Notes under the pieces: generated by a model
Told to the model about the DNA's origin: nothing
Databases searched by the model: none
The model's input: only the letters and a program-made list of their open reading frames with translations
Position numbers and translations under genes: made by a program
Source: Planctomycetaceae bacterium
GTDB taxonomy: Bacteria > Planctomycetota > Planctomycetia > Planctomycetales > Planctomycetaceae
Reading direction: 5' to 3'
Assembly (NCBI GenBank): GCA_021732845.1
Contig: JAKFUF010000060.1
Coordinates: 60,317 to 124,316, forward strand
Length of the DNA stretch: 64,000 nucleotides
In this document: positions 1-8,586 of the stretch, in pieces
Numbering within the stretch: position 1 is the stretch's first letter
Layout of the letters: each line of letters begins with the position of its first letter

Positions 1-409
1 CTACCGGTTCGCGGCGGAAGCCTGACAAGTCTGCGCTGCGGGAGGTTCTAATCCATCTTGCACCTCAAGCCGACGTCGCTTTCCCTCCGTCGGGAACGCC
101 AGTCGAAGGGGCGGAAGTTTCAATTTCCTGCCGGTCTGTCAATCGAGGGAAACCCCTGAGAAAAAACGGGTATTTTTTCACGAACTCGTGCTTGCTCTTC
201 TGAACGCTGTTGGGCAAAATGCGACTCTGCTTCGGTGCTGTGTAATTCAGGGCAGCGAATTCACCGCAGCGAAAACAACACGGTCCCTTGGGGACGAAGA
301 GTCCAGTTGCTCTTCATAACAGATCGAACCCGCAGTGCCAGGGATTGCATTGCCAATTCAGTCACCCCAACCACTTCCAACCGTGCAACTCAAACAGGGG
401 AACAACCTG
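1..409. other. Upstream region of csrA homologue, no gene recognised
   Basis: I see no convincing protein or RNA gene here. The only open frame (from about 235) has no family resemblance and runs into the csrA frame region, so I treat it as chance. The stretch presumably contains the promoter for the csrA-like gene, but I cannot place -35/-10 boxes with confidence. A short purine-rich sequence (AGGGG at about 396-400) precedes the gene start and is a plausible ribosome binding site. Confidence 0.4.
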
Positions 410-610
410 ATGAAGGTCATCTCGCGCAATGAAAACGAGGGGCTGGTCATCGGCGAGGACATCCATGTCACCGTCCTTGAGATCCACCAAGACCATGTCC
501 TGCTCGCCTTCGAATGCCCGCGCATGACGCCTTCCTACTGGGAACAATACCTCTTCCTTGAAGCCGACGAGTCCGACCTCGAACTCGAACTGGCCTCCGA
601 GTATCGTTGA
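410..610 (+). CDS. csrA: CsrA/RsmA-family carbon storage regulator homologue, divergent
   Basis: This 66-residue protein aligns over its whole length with CsrA, the homodimeric RNA-binding regulator that binds GGA motifs in mRNA leaders. Seen: the N-terminal strand (MKVISR), ENEGLVIGEDI and the TVLEI core strand. ATG 410 was chosen because it aligns with the CsrA N-terminus and has AGGGG just upstream; the longer frame from 335 adds 25 unrelated residues. Known: L4, R6 and R44 matter for RNA binding in E. coli CsrA. Here R6 is kept, but position 4 is I and position 44 is W, in a changed PSYWEQ segment where typical proteins read like PVHREE. An acidic C-terminal tail (about 51-64) is added. 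RNA binding may therefore be altered; this is inference. The stop codon lies inside a 26-bp tandem repeat. Confidence 0.8.
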   Translation: MKVISRNENEGLVIGEDIHVTVLEIHQDHVLLAFECPRMTPSYWEQYLFLEADESDLELELASEYR

Positions 611-652
611 CCCGGTCAACATGCAGGTATCGTTGACCTGGTCAACATGCAG
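601..652. repeat. Two tandem 26-bp units, each holding a 15-bp palindrome
   Basis: Units 601-626 and 627-652 differ at one base. Each contains GTTGACCYGGTCAAC, a palindrome that as RNA could form a 6-bp stem with a 3-nt loop. The first unit contains the csrA TGA stop (608-610). The arrangement suggests a pair of protein operators or small RNA hairpins at the 3' end of csrA. There is no T-tract, so a classical terminator is unlikely. Confidence 0.75.
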
Positions 653-971
653 ATCGGGCTTCACAGCCCGTTCTCAGGCGATTCGCAGCCCTCGGTTGTC
701 CCACGGCGTGGGAAGACCGTGCCGCATGGCATGTTCGCGCGGCGCAGCCTGTGGCTTTGCCCCACAACTCGGCGCGCCGCCGCACCGCAGATTGTGACCT
801 AAATGATATCAAATCTTAGGTCGCAAATCTCGCAGTAAAGTTTCCGCAGGCACTCCCATCTTTGGGGAGACCGTGAAACCGAACTTTTGCCGCGTGCTCC
901 CATTCCTCAACGGCGGATTTGCGGTCCTTCATCAGGAACGTCGGACCGCTGTTCAACGGTGACCAGCGCGC
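653..971. other. Convergent intergenic region between csrA homologue and MBL hydrolase
   Basis: No gene is supported. An imperfect inverted repeat with arms GACCTAA (796-802) and TTAGGTC (816-822) sits between the two convergent genes. It could act as a weak bidirectional terminator, but no T-run follows. The rest looks like decayed non-coding DNA. Confidence 0.35.
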
Positions 972-1742
972 TTAATGCGTCAGTTCGCGATCCCACTCAT
1001 CCAGCAGCGGCCAATCGACGGCACACGTGCCGAAGTCGGCCATGTGCTGATAGCCGTCGAGCCGGTCGACGGTCGACTGCAGCAGCTTGCGGTCGTTGCG
1101 AAACGCCGGGCCGTGGCTCGGCAACAGCCACTTCACATCGCTGTCGCGGATCCGTGTCAGGGATTTGATGAAGTCGGCAATGTCTGAACCGTGGTGGGCA
1201 TCAATGTTGCCGACGCAGCCATCGCGGAAGATGTTGTCGCCAGAGAACAGCAGCTCACCGCAGCGGAAGGCCAGTTGCCCTTCGGTGTGCCCCGGCGTGT
1301 GCCACACCGTCAGCTCCAGATCGCCGACCTTGAGGATGTCGCCCTCACTGACAGTCTTGTCGATCTTGATCCTGGGAAGGTCAATGGAAATTCCCTGGGC
1401 GGGGATCTCCGCATAAGTGAGAATCCGATCGCCCGCCGCCAGGGCTTCCGCGGCCAGCGGATGCCCGACCATCACCGCGCCGGGCAGCAGCTCACGCGCC
1501 CGCTTCATCCCCTGCACATGATCCACATCGGCATGCGTGACCACCAGGTACTTGCATTTGGCCAGGGGAAAGTCCATGTCGCGGATGATGTCGATGATGT
1601 CCGTGACGGTGTCTTCGTAGCCGATGTCGATCAGCAGCCACTCGCCCTGGGAATGGACGAGATAGACGCAGCACCCCAGCCGGCGGCGCGCCTGCCGGTT
1701 CATTTCAATGACGTTGGGGAATAGTTCGCGCCGCTCCAGCAT
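972..1742 (-). CDS. MBL-fold metallo-hydrolase
   Basis: This 256-residue protein belongs to the metallo-beta-lactamase fold. Seen: the metal-binding signature HADVDH at residues 70-75 after a hydrophobic strand (KYLVVT), a second histidine in TPGHTEG, an aspartate in SGDNIF and a C-terminal LPSHGP histidine. Together these form the usual two-metal site. Glyoxalase II, lactonases and other hydrolases share the fold, and the sequence does not identify the substrate. There is no signal peptide, so it is probably cytoplasmic. The start has a CGGAG ribosome binding site 5 nt upstream. It is a single gene, separated by 245 nt from the PSD1 gene on the same strand. The gap carries AT-rich GATTTCAGAT-type repeats around 1870-1905. 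Confidence 0.85.
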   Translation of the reverse strand: MLERRELFPNVIEMNRQARRRLGCCVYLVHSQGEWLLIDIGYEDTVTDIIDIIRDMDFPLAKCKYLVVTHADVDHVQGMKRARELLPGAVMVGHPLAAEALAAGDRILTYAEIPAQGISIDLPRIKIDKTVSEGDILKVGDLELTVWHTPGHTEGQLAFRCGELLFSGDNIFRDGCVGNIDAHHGSDIADFIKSLTRIRDSDVKWLLPSHGPAFRNDRKLLQSTVDRLDGYQHMADFGTCAVDWPLLDEWDRELTH

Positions 1743-1987
1743 GCTGACTCCGTGGTAGGGTGAGATGAACCAGCGATTCTACCCGGCCCGGACGAAAGAG
1801 GAAACCGCTCGGGTGCGCAACGGCGATACATGGTGTCGCCCGCGCAGGGATAATTACAGACAAATTATTTTCAGATTTCAGATATTTCAGATTTCAAATT
1901 TCACAGTGTTTGGATGCGTTGCCAATCTGTGTGTTCTGAAAGGGATCACAGCACGCGCGTTTTGTTGTGGTTGCAGCCGTGGCCGTC

Positions 1988-4900
1988 TCAGTCCACGAAC
2001 AAAAACTCATTGCTGTTGAGCAGCAGGCGGCAGGTGTTGGGCAGGCCATGCTCGCGCGCGTGCCCTTCCAGCAGTTTGGCCTCGTCTGCCGTGGGGGCGC
2101 GGCCCAAGGTCAACTCGACCGCCCGGCGAACCTGGCTGGACATCCCCTCGGCCTCGCGCTGCACGCGCTCGGCCAGGTGCCGTGACTGGCGGATGATGAA
2201 CCGGTTGTTGAGCAGCGAAAGCGCCTGCAGCGCGGTGAGCGTCGTGTTCCGCTTGGGTGTCATCAGCGACGGGTCGGCGGCGTCCAGGCAGTCGAAAAAC
2301 GGATCGGGCACACTGCGGACGATGAAGCGGTAAACGCCGCGTCGAAAACTTGCCGGACTGTCGACATCGAAATGTTCATAATCGTAAACGGGAGAATGGT
2401 CGTCCTTGAACACAAACTGCTGCACGGACGGGCCGCCAGCCGTCGGGTCGAGCTTCCCCGTGACATGCAGGATGCTGTCCCGCACCGCCTCGGCCTCCAG
2501 CCGCTGCCGATTGGCCCGCCACAAAAACTGGTTGCCAGAGTCGATCGTTTCGCGCTCGGGGTCACCGGTGGAGACCTGTTGATAGGTGCGGCTGGTCAGC
2601 AACTGCCGGTGGAGCCGCTTCAACGATTCGCCATGTTCTTGAAAATCGGCGGCGAGCCAGTCGAGCAGTTCCGGATGCGTGGGCCGCTGGCCCATGTGTC
2701 CAAAATCGTTGGGCGAGTCGACCAGTCCGCGGCCGAAGTGGTACTGCCAGACGCGGTTGACGATCGACCGCCGCAGCAGACCGTTGCGGTGGTCGGTGAG
2801 CCACAGGGCCAGGCCGCCACGCCGCCGGCCATCTTCATCGCGCGCCTGAGGCACCGCTGGCAGTTCTGCCCCCAGCCCCAGAATGTGTCGCATTGCCCCC
2901 GCCGCCATTTCCGTACCGGGGTTCTTGTCTTCGCCACGGTTCAAGAAATAGACCGGCCGTGGCTCACTCGCCGCCGAGAAATAGCCGACGGCATTGAACC
3001 CGTGCGAAGCGGCATAGACGTGCTTCTGGGGGGGCAGTGCTGTCTGCAAGCGGTCGATCTCCGCACGTTCGGCGGCCTGGGTTTTCAGGGAGGCCAGAGT
3101 CACTGCGTCGAGCGACGCCCGCACCAACTGCTCGCGGCGTTGAGTCAGGACGGCGAGTTCCTGCTGCGCGGCGGTCTGTCGTCCCAGTGCCGTCAGCCAA
3201 TCGGCCATGCTGGTATTGAGCGCCTGGCGGCTGGTGTAGCCATCGACCAGATGCCGCGTGCTCCACCGACCGCCCTCAATCGAATCGAGGGCCGTCACCG
3301 TGGCTCCGGCGGCGACGTTGGTGCCATTGGAATCCGCCTGGAGTTCGGCCAGGGCAAACACATGGTCATTCATGCGTTCCCACAGCCGCGTGGCCGTCAC
3401 GCGGATGTATCGTGCCGATTGTCCGTTCGCTTTCAGTTCGACAGCCACGTCTCCGGGGTTCGTGACATCGGCCGACGTATGGTCGGCCAGCGTCTGCCGG
3501 TCTTTGAAAGTTGGGTCATTGGCCAGCTCCACGCGATACCGCAATGGGAAGCCAAAACCGGGCGTATCCGTAAAATCGGTGGGGCGGGCGGGCAGCAGCC
3601 GCACAGTTTCCAGCGGCAGGCTGCGGCCAAGGTCGACCTGGACCCATTTCGCCACATCACGTCCGGCCTCAATGCCACTGTGATAGCCGTTCGTGGGAGA
3701 GGCTGGCTTCGTGCTGCCAGGCCGGAGTTTGAAGCGGCTGCTGAAGCCGTCGACAAGATGCACCTTGCCCCATGCAGCTCCAGCTTCAATGGAATCCAAC
3801 GCGGTGACAGTGCTGCCCGAGGCGACACTCCGGCCTTCAGACAAGACCATCAATTCCGCGAGGGCGAAGATCCAGTCCTTCGTGCGCTCCCACAGCCGAG
3901 TGGCAGTGATCCGCACATACCGCCCTCGCACTCCGGCTGCATTCACGATTACTGGTGTGTCACCGGGAAAGGGAAAGTCGGCCAGCGTATGGTCTGCCAG
4001 CATCTGTGACGTGCGGAACTCGACGTCATCGCTGGCTTCGACGCGGAAGCGCGGCGGAAACCCGAAGCCCGGTCCCGGATGCCCGCCGTATTTGACATGT
4101 GCGGGGAACAAGGCGATCAGATCGATGGGCCGTGAGGCTCCCAGATCCACCTGCACCCATTTCGTGGCGTCCGCTGCGGGCATGATCGCGCTGTGATAGC
4201 CCAGGCTCGGGCTCGGGTCTGAACCCGCCGGCTCACTTGCGGCCGGCGCTGCCTTCAGGGTTGCCAACCGGGCATCAAGCGCCTGGAGTTCGGGGGTCTG
4301 AATTTTGGCGACCTGCTCATCGAGTTGCTTTTGAGCCACCAGCCACGCGGCCTGCCGCGCCGCCAGCTCGCGCCGCTTCTGCCATGTGGCGGCATCGCTG
4401 TCATACGGCCGGTCCGCGCGGTCGACACCGGCGAACACCGTTTGCAGGCGGTAATAGTCCTCCTGGCTGATCGGGTCGAATTTGTGGTTGTGGCAGCGGG
4501 CACAATGCACCGTCAGGCTCATGAAGGTCGACATGCTGCAGGCGACCATGTCGTCGCGGTCGTTGGAGCGGGCGATCTTCTTGTCGAGCGTTCCTTCCCG
4601 GAGTTCGATGTGTCCTACAAAATCCCACGGACCGGCAGCCACGAAGCCAGTGGCGACGATGCCCTGTGGGCTGTCGGGAAACAGCACATCGCCTGCCAGT
4701 TGCTCCTGGACGAACTGCGAGTAGGGCGTGTCCCGGTTGAACGCGTCGATCACATAGTCCCGGTAGGGCCAGGCATTCGGCCGTGGCTTGTCCTTGTCGT
4801 AACCGTGCGACTCGCCGAAATGCACCACATCGAGCCAGTGCCGTCCCCAGCGCTCGCCGTAGCGCGGCGATGCCAGCAGCCGGTCGATGAGCGTCTCGTA

Positions 4901-5584
4901 GGCATTCGGCGCATCGTCCTTCAGAAAAGCTTCCACTTCTTCCGGAGTCGGAGGCAATCCATGCAGGTCATACGTCACACGGCGGATCAACGTCCGCCGG
5001 TCGGCCAGTTGGGAGGGAGCGAGTTGGTGGTTCTGCAACGTCTTAGCCACAAAGGCGTCGATCGGACGTGTTCCCCACTCACCTTCAATGACGGGCACTG
5101 CTGGCTTCGACAGTGGCTGCCACGCCCAATGGTCATCCTGTCCGTTGACATGCTTGTCCGTGAGCGTCAAGCCGTCCGGCCACGTCGCTCCCGCCTTGAT
5201 CCACTGCCGCAGCAACTCCACGTCCGCCGCCGAGAGCGGCGGAGCCCCCTTGGGCATCGACGGCTGCTTACCGGAGACCGCTTGGATCAGCACGCTGTCA
5301 TCTGGGTTTCCAGCGACGATGACCGGCCCGGTGTCGCCGCCAGCTTCCACCGATTTGCCGTTCGACAGCGACAAGCCACCTTTGGGCTCATCTCCCTGGT
5401 GGCAACTCAAGCAGCGCTGCTCCAGGAGGTTCGCGACCTTGTCGCGAAACAGATCCGGTGGCTCAGCCCCAAAGGCTCCCTGCCCAATCGTCCAACACAC
5501 AAATGCCGCCATCGCGAGACGAGCGACCGAAGCGGGGGCGGGAATCCAAAACGTCAGCCATCCGCGCATTGCGCAGGCCCTCAT
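1988..5584 (-). CDS. PSD1-type secreted protein: cytochrome-c-like domain, DUF1549, DUF1553, two discoidin-like inserts
   Basis: A 1198-residue planctomycete surface/periplasmic protein. The N-terminus is a probable signal peptide (about residues 1-40; a second ATG gives a start at residue 6). A haem-binding CLSCH motif lies at 58-62 in the planctomycete cytochrome-C-like domain. DUF1549 follows (about 170-390) and contains a second CxxCH-like motif, CARCHNH. A middle region holds two homologous ~150-residue segments (each beginning GYHS, then KWVQVDLG and TATRLWER) that resemble F5/8 type C (discoidin) carbohydrate-binding folds. The C-terminal ~300 residues are DUF1553 (NRVWQYHFGRGLV). Such proteins usually pair with an adjacent DUF1501 gene; here none is adjacent. 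The substrate is unknown, though polysaccharide degradation is often proposed for the family. Confidence 0.9.
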   Translation of the reverse strand: MRACAMRGWLTFWIPAPASVARLAMAAFVCWTIGQGAFGAEPPDLFRDKVANLLEQRCLSCHQGDEPKGGLSLSNGKSVEAGGDTGPVIVAGNPDDSVLIQAVSGKQPSMPKGAPPLSAADVELLRQWIKAGATWPDGLTLTDKHVNGQDDHWAWQPLSKPAVPVIEGEWGTRPIDAFVAKTLQNHQLAPSQLADRRTLIRRVTYDLHGLPPTPEEVEAFLKDDAPNAYETLIDRLLASPRYGERWGRHWLDVVHFGESHGYDKDKPRPNAWPYRDYVIDAFNRDTPYSQFVQEQLAGDVLFPDSPQGIVATGFVAAGPWDFVGHIELREGTLDKKIARSNDRDDMVACSMSTFMSLTVHCARCHNHKFDPISQEDYYRLQTVFAGVDRADRPYDSDAATWQKRRELAARQAAWLVAQKQLDEQVAKIQTPELQALDARLATLKAAPAASEPAGSDPSPSLGYHSAIMPAADATKWVQVDLGASRPIDLIALFPAHVKYGGHPGPGFGFPPRFRVEASDDVEFRTSQMLADHTLADFPFPGDTPVIVNAAGVRGRYVRITATRLWERTKDWIFALAELMVLSEGRSVASGSTVTALDSIEAGAAWGKVHLVDGFSSRFKLRPGSTKPASPTNGYHSGIEAGRDVAKWVQVDLGRSLPLETVRLLPARPTDFTDTPGFGFPLRYRVELANDPTFKDRQTLADHTSADVTNPGDVAVELKANGQSARYIRVTATRLWERMNDHVFALAELQADSNGTNVAAGATVTALDSIEGGRWSTRHLVDGYTSRQALNTSMADWLTALGRQTAAQQELAVLTQRREQLVRASLDAVTLASLKTQAAERAEIDRLQTALPPQKHVYAASHGFNAVGYFSAASEPRPVYFLNRGEDKNPGTEMAAGAMRHILGLGAELPAVPQARDEDGRRRGGLALWLTDHRNGLLRRSIVNRVWQYHFGRGLVDSPNDFGHMGQRPTHPELLDWLAADFQEHGESLKRLHRQLLTSRTYQQVSTGDPERETIDSGNQFLWRANRQRLEAEAVRDSILHVTGKLDPTAGGPSVQQFVFKDDHSPVYDYEHFDVDSPASFRRGVYRFIVRSVPDPFFDCLDAADPSLMTPKRNTTLTALQALSLLNNRFIIRQSRHLAERVQREAEGMSSQVRRAVELTLGRAPTADEAKLLEGHAREHGLPNTCRLLLNSNEFLFVD

Positions 5585-5797
5585 CGCGGGGTGGGATCAA
5601 TCAGCTCCCAGTATATTCCGCGCGGGGAGGAAAGGCGACGGGAAGAGAGCCGACCGGGGTTCGAAACCCACATCAGATCGTCACCGCTTGTGAGCCGAAG
5701 CGTCAGCGAGAGGCGATCCTTGGGGTGGCCCACCGCAAGGGTGGGCCACAGCGGTTCAAAATGCACTCGTTAGCGTCGAAGACGGCACGACCCGCAG

Positions 5798-5968
5798 TTA
5801 CTCGTTGGGCGGGTTATAATCTCGAGCATTCAGATCCGGCCGCAGATCCACGACTGGTTCGATCTCACCGTCTTTCCGTTTGTCACGTTTGGCCCGTTTA
5901 TCGTCGGCCTTGCGTTTTTTTTCCTGTTCACGTTGTCGCTTGGCGAATGTATTTTGATTTTTGGCGAT
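5798..5968 (-). CDS. Small highly basic protein, probable ATC start
   Basis: A 56-residue protein, extremely rich in Lys/Arg in its first half (KRQREQEKKRKADDKRAKR) with an acidic/proline tail. The helical, charged N-terminal half suggests nucleic-acid or ribosome association, but no function is known to me. An ATG-initiated frame exists from 6016. However, a strong Shine-Dalgarno GGTGGAGA (5983-5976) lies exactly 7 nt before an ATC codon at 5968-5966, immediately before AKNQNTF. I therefore propose initiation at ATC, as in infC-like rare starts. If the upstream ATG is used, the protein gains 16 residues of unconvincing composition. The gene is isolated between the PSD1 gene and bluB. Confidence 0.55.
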   Translation of the reverse strand: MAKNQNTFAKRQREQEKKRKADDKRAKRDKRKDGEIEPVVDLRPDLNARDYNPPNE

Positions 5969-6089
5969 GGGAATTTCTCCACCAGAGGTACGGAATTTCC
6001 ACGGAAGGTGCAGCATCAGCACGCAGAGTCGTTACAAATCATACGCATGTCGGGCTCGAACGGAAATGCCAGCCTCCTGCTGAAAGCGA

Positions 6090-6740
6090 ATGGGTCAGAT
6101 GGAGTTGTATGAAGCCATCTACGGCCGGCGCGATGTCCGTCGGTTCCGGACAGAGCCGGTCGGCGATGAAGTCCTGGCCCGAATCCTGGATGCGGCTCAT
6201 CATGCCGGTTCGGTGGGCTTCATGCAGCCCTGGAACTTTATCGTGATTCGCTCTTTGGCCGTGCGCCAGCGAGTCCATGACCTGTTCACCCAGGAAAATG
6301 CTCGAGCGGCAGGGAACTATGCCGGCGAGCGCCGCGAACTGTACGACTCCTTGAAGCTCGAAGGCATCTTGGAAGCGCCGATCAGTGTGGCGGTCACCTG
6401 TGATCGAAGTCGACATGGGCCGGCCGTCCTGGGCAGAAACAGCATCCCGGAAATGGATCTCTACAGCACCTGCTGCGCCATTCAAAACCTGTGGCTGGCG
6501 GCCCGTGGTGAGGGGATTGGAGTCGGCTGGGTGAGCATCCTCGATCCCACCCTCGTGAAGCCGTTGCTGGGAATCCCGGACGACATTGTGCTCGTCGCCT
6601 GGCTCTGCCTGGGGATTCCCGTTGCATTCGAAGATCGCCCGATGCTGGAGTCTGTTGGATGGGAGAAGCGTTTGCCGCTGGAAGAGGTGGTCTTCGCGGA
6701 ACGCTGGCAACAGCGATGGGGCGCTGATTTCTCAAAGTAA
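6090..6740 (+). CDS. bluB: 5,6-dimethylbenzimidazole synthase
   Basis: This 216-residue protein matches BluB of the nitroreductase-like fold. BluB cleaves reduced FMN in an oxygen-dependent reaction to give 5,6-dimethylbenzimidazole, the lower ligand of vitamin B12. Seen: the N-terminal FMN phosphate-binding RRDVRRFR, the GFMQPWNFIVI segment, CCAIQNLWLAARGEGIGVGWVSI and the C-terminal WE-RLPLEEVV. Length is normal for BluB. It stands alone: no cob/cbi genes lie in the window, and I see no cobalamin riboswitch in the 120 nt upstream. An internal ATG at 6099 is an alternative start. The usual cytosolic, monofunctional enzyme is expected. Confidence 0.93.
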   Translation: MGQMELYEAIYGRRDVRRFRTEPVGDEVLARILDAAHHAGSVGFMQPWNFIVIRSLAVRQRVHDLFTQENARAAGNYAGERRELYDSLKLEGILEAPISVAVTCDRSRHGPAVLGRNSIPEMDLYSTCCAIQNLWLAARGEGIGVGWVSILDPTLVKPLLGIPDDIVLVAWLCLGIPVAFEDRPMLESVGWEKRLPLEEVVFAERWQQRWGADFSK

Positions 6741-7104
6741 GGTCCGGGGAAACTGGCACGGCCGGCCAGTTATCCCAAGATCAGCCGGGACGCATTCGTG
6801 ACCTCACGGACCATTCACCCCCGGGTCACTGTGTGATAATTGCGAGCCGCCATGCGGGCCTTTTGCTAGGTCATGTTCAGGCAGTCGCACTCGGCGGAAT
6901 TTTGACCGAGGGCATGGCGACGAGCAGGATTCCATCGCCCGCGAAGCCCCCCGGCTGCTTCGAGATCCCATCTTGAAGAACTCGCCAGCCCTGTGGAAAT
7001 GGCGTGCCCATTGCCGCGCCGCGGCGAAAGAGTGAGAATCAGCCATCTTTTAGGGTCGCCCCCATGGGCCGGCTGGCGCATTTCTCCCGCAAGATCCAAG
7101 CATC
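6741..7104. other. Intergenic region, repeats only
   Basis: No gene is supported. The first part has a small inverted repeat around ACTGGC...GCCAGT (about 6750-6770); similar sequence recurs near 14450-14610. The segment around 6900-6945 (GAGCAGGATTCCATC, then CCCGCGAAGCC) recurs around 56690-56715. These are probably short dispersed repeats. Confidence 0.4.
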
Positions 7105-8586
7105 ATGATCGAAAACGACGACTTGGGCACCGATCAGGATGAACCGGTTTCCCCGGACGAACCAGTCTTCGCAGAGGAACAGGCCGAGCAAGATGAGCCG
7201 GCCGACCCAGTGGAGTCGGCCGATCAAGAGCAGCCACCCGCGCCGCGGCCCGGCTGGCTGCTGGTGGGCGTGGCTTTGATCCTGCCGGTGCTGGCGGGCG
7301 TGGCGCAATGCTTCATCACGTCCGTACCGCTTGCCTACGGTCTCGGCTTTGCCATGGTCCTGACGACGGCGCTGCTCATCGCGGTCGATGCCAGCCAATT
7401 GGGAGACACAGATCGTACAGGTGTGCGGCGTGAGAGCCCGCTGCTGCTGTTCCTCGGCATGTGCGCGCTGTGGATCGCGGTGTACCCGATCGCGTATTTC
7501 CGCCGCCAGCGGTTCTGCGGACCCCGCCTGGGTCTGGCGTCACTGCTCTCGGCGGTGCTCTTCCTGGCCATCCCCTTCGCAGCAGTCCTTTTGATTCGCC
7601 CCGGACTGCCCGCGTGCACCTCTCCCGAGGTCGCGAGGATGATCGAGTCGCTGGTCCGGCAGATGCCCTTGGGAGCCACCATGCCGGTGATCGACAGCTA
7701 CCGGGAGGTGAGCTACGACCCGACTGCCGGCATCCGACACGGCGAATGCATCGTGCATGGCCGGGACGGGAATCTTCCCGTCAAGTTCACCGTGACATGG
7801 CAGGACCGCGACCGGGCGATGTTCTTTGTCGCCATCCCCCCGCCCGAACTGCTGGAATGCACCAGCCCCATGACCAAGCGGCTGCTGGAGCAGACCATCC
7901 AGAACGGACCGTTCGCGGCCGCGACCCGCTCGACGGACGGGTACCGCGAAGTGCGGTTCGACCCCGTGGCTCAGGTGCGGCACGGCGAATGCACCGCCCA
8001 CACCGACGCCGGCGACGTGCCCGTCAAGTTCCTCGTCGAGTGGCAGGACCGCACCAAAGGCCTGATCTTGGTGCGTTTGGAAACCCCAAATCTCCCGGCC
8101 TGCACCAGCCCCATGACGAAAGGACTGCTGGAGTCGGTCATCCGGAACGCACCGTTCAGCGCCGTGACCCAGTCGACTGACGGGTACCGCGAAGTGCGGT
8201 TTGACACCGAAGGTCAGGTGCGCCACGGCGAATGCATCGCCCACACCGACGCGGGCGACGTGCCCGTCAAATTCTTCATCCAGTGGCTGGACCGCGACAA
8301 AGGGATGATCCTGGTGCGCATGGAGACTCCCAATCTGCCCTCCTGCACCAGCCCCGACGTGCTGCGGGTGCTTGGAGAAGTGCTGGCCCAGTCGGGCATG
8401 ACCATGGTGGACGGCCACCGCGAAGTAAGTTTTGACGCGGACGCCATCGTGCGGCAGGGAGCGTGCACCGCCCACACCGACATGGGCGATGTGCAGATTC
8501 AGTACTTCGTCGAATGGCAGGACCGGGAAAAAGCCCAGTTCCGCGTGCGGATCGTCGTCAAGCCGATGGGACCGGTCAATGCGTAG
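7105..8586 (+). CDS. Membrane protein with four exact-length 81-residue tandem repeats
   Basis: A 493-residue protein that I do not recognise. Residues 1-45 are acidic and cytoplasmic-looking. About four transmembrane helices follow (roughly 50-72, 75-95, 112-130, 143-167). The rest is four tandem repeats starting at Cys171, Cys252, Cys333 and Cys414, i.e. a constant period of 81 residues (243 bp). Each repeat has CTSP, YREVxFD, a second Cys in HGEC/QGAC, AHTD-GDVPVKF and WQDR-K. Two conserved cysteines per repeat suggest an intradomain disulphide in an extracytoplasmic domain. Repeats 2 and 3 are the most alike (also at DNA level), pointing to recent duplication. Its 3' end overlaps the next, convergent gene by 11 nt. 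The overall form suggests a cell-envelope protein. Confidence 0.8.
   Translation: MIENDDLGTDQDEPVSPDEPVFAEEQAEQDEPADPVESADQEQPPAPRPGWLLVGVALILPVLAGVAQCFITSVPLAYGLGFAMVLTTALLIAVDASQLGDTDRTGVRRESPLLLFLGMCALWIAVYPIAYFRRQRFCGPRLGLASLLSAVLFLAIPFAAVLLIRPGLPACTSPEVARMIESLVRQMPLGATMPVIDSYREVSYDPTAGIRHGECIVHGRDGNLPVKFTVTWQDRDRAMFFVAIPPPELLECTSPMTKRLLEQTIQNGPFAAATRSTDGYREVRFDPVAQVRHGECTAHTDAGDVPVKFLVEWQDRTKGLILVRLETPNLPACTSPMTKGLLESVIRNAPFSAVTQSTDGYREVRFDTEGQVRHGECIAHTDAGDVPVKFFIQWLDRDKGMILVRMETPNLPSCTSPDVLRVLGEVLAQSGMTMVDGHREVSFDADAIVRQGACTAHTDMGDVQIQYFVEWQDREKAQFRVRIVVKPMGPVNA

Noticed and set aside
2372..4009. 545-codon plus-strand open frame
   Set aside because: Antisense to the PSD1 gene; composition only reflects GC-rich codon structure of the real gene.
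5654..5668. GGGTTCGAAACCC, like a tRNA T-arm
   Set aside because: No acceptor, D or anticodon arms can be fitted upstream, so it is not a tRNA.
5969..6089. Possible cobalamin riboswitch before bluB
   Set aside because: No B12-box-like sequence or conserved core found in the short leader.
7615..8586. CRISPR-like periodicity
   Set aside because: The 243-bp period is in-frame protein repeats; no short repeat-spacer array is present anywhere in the window.
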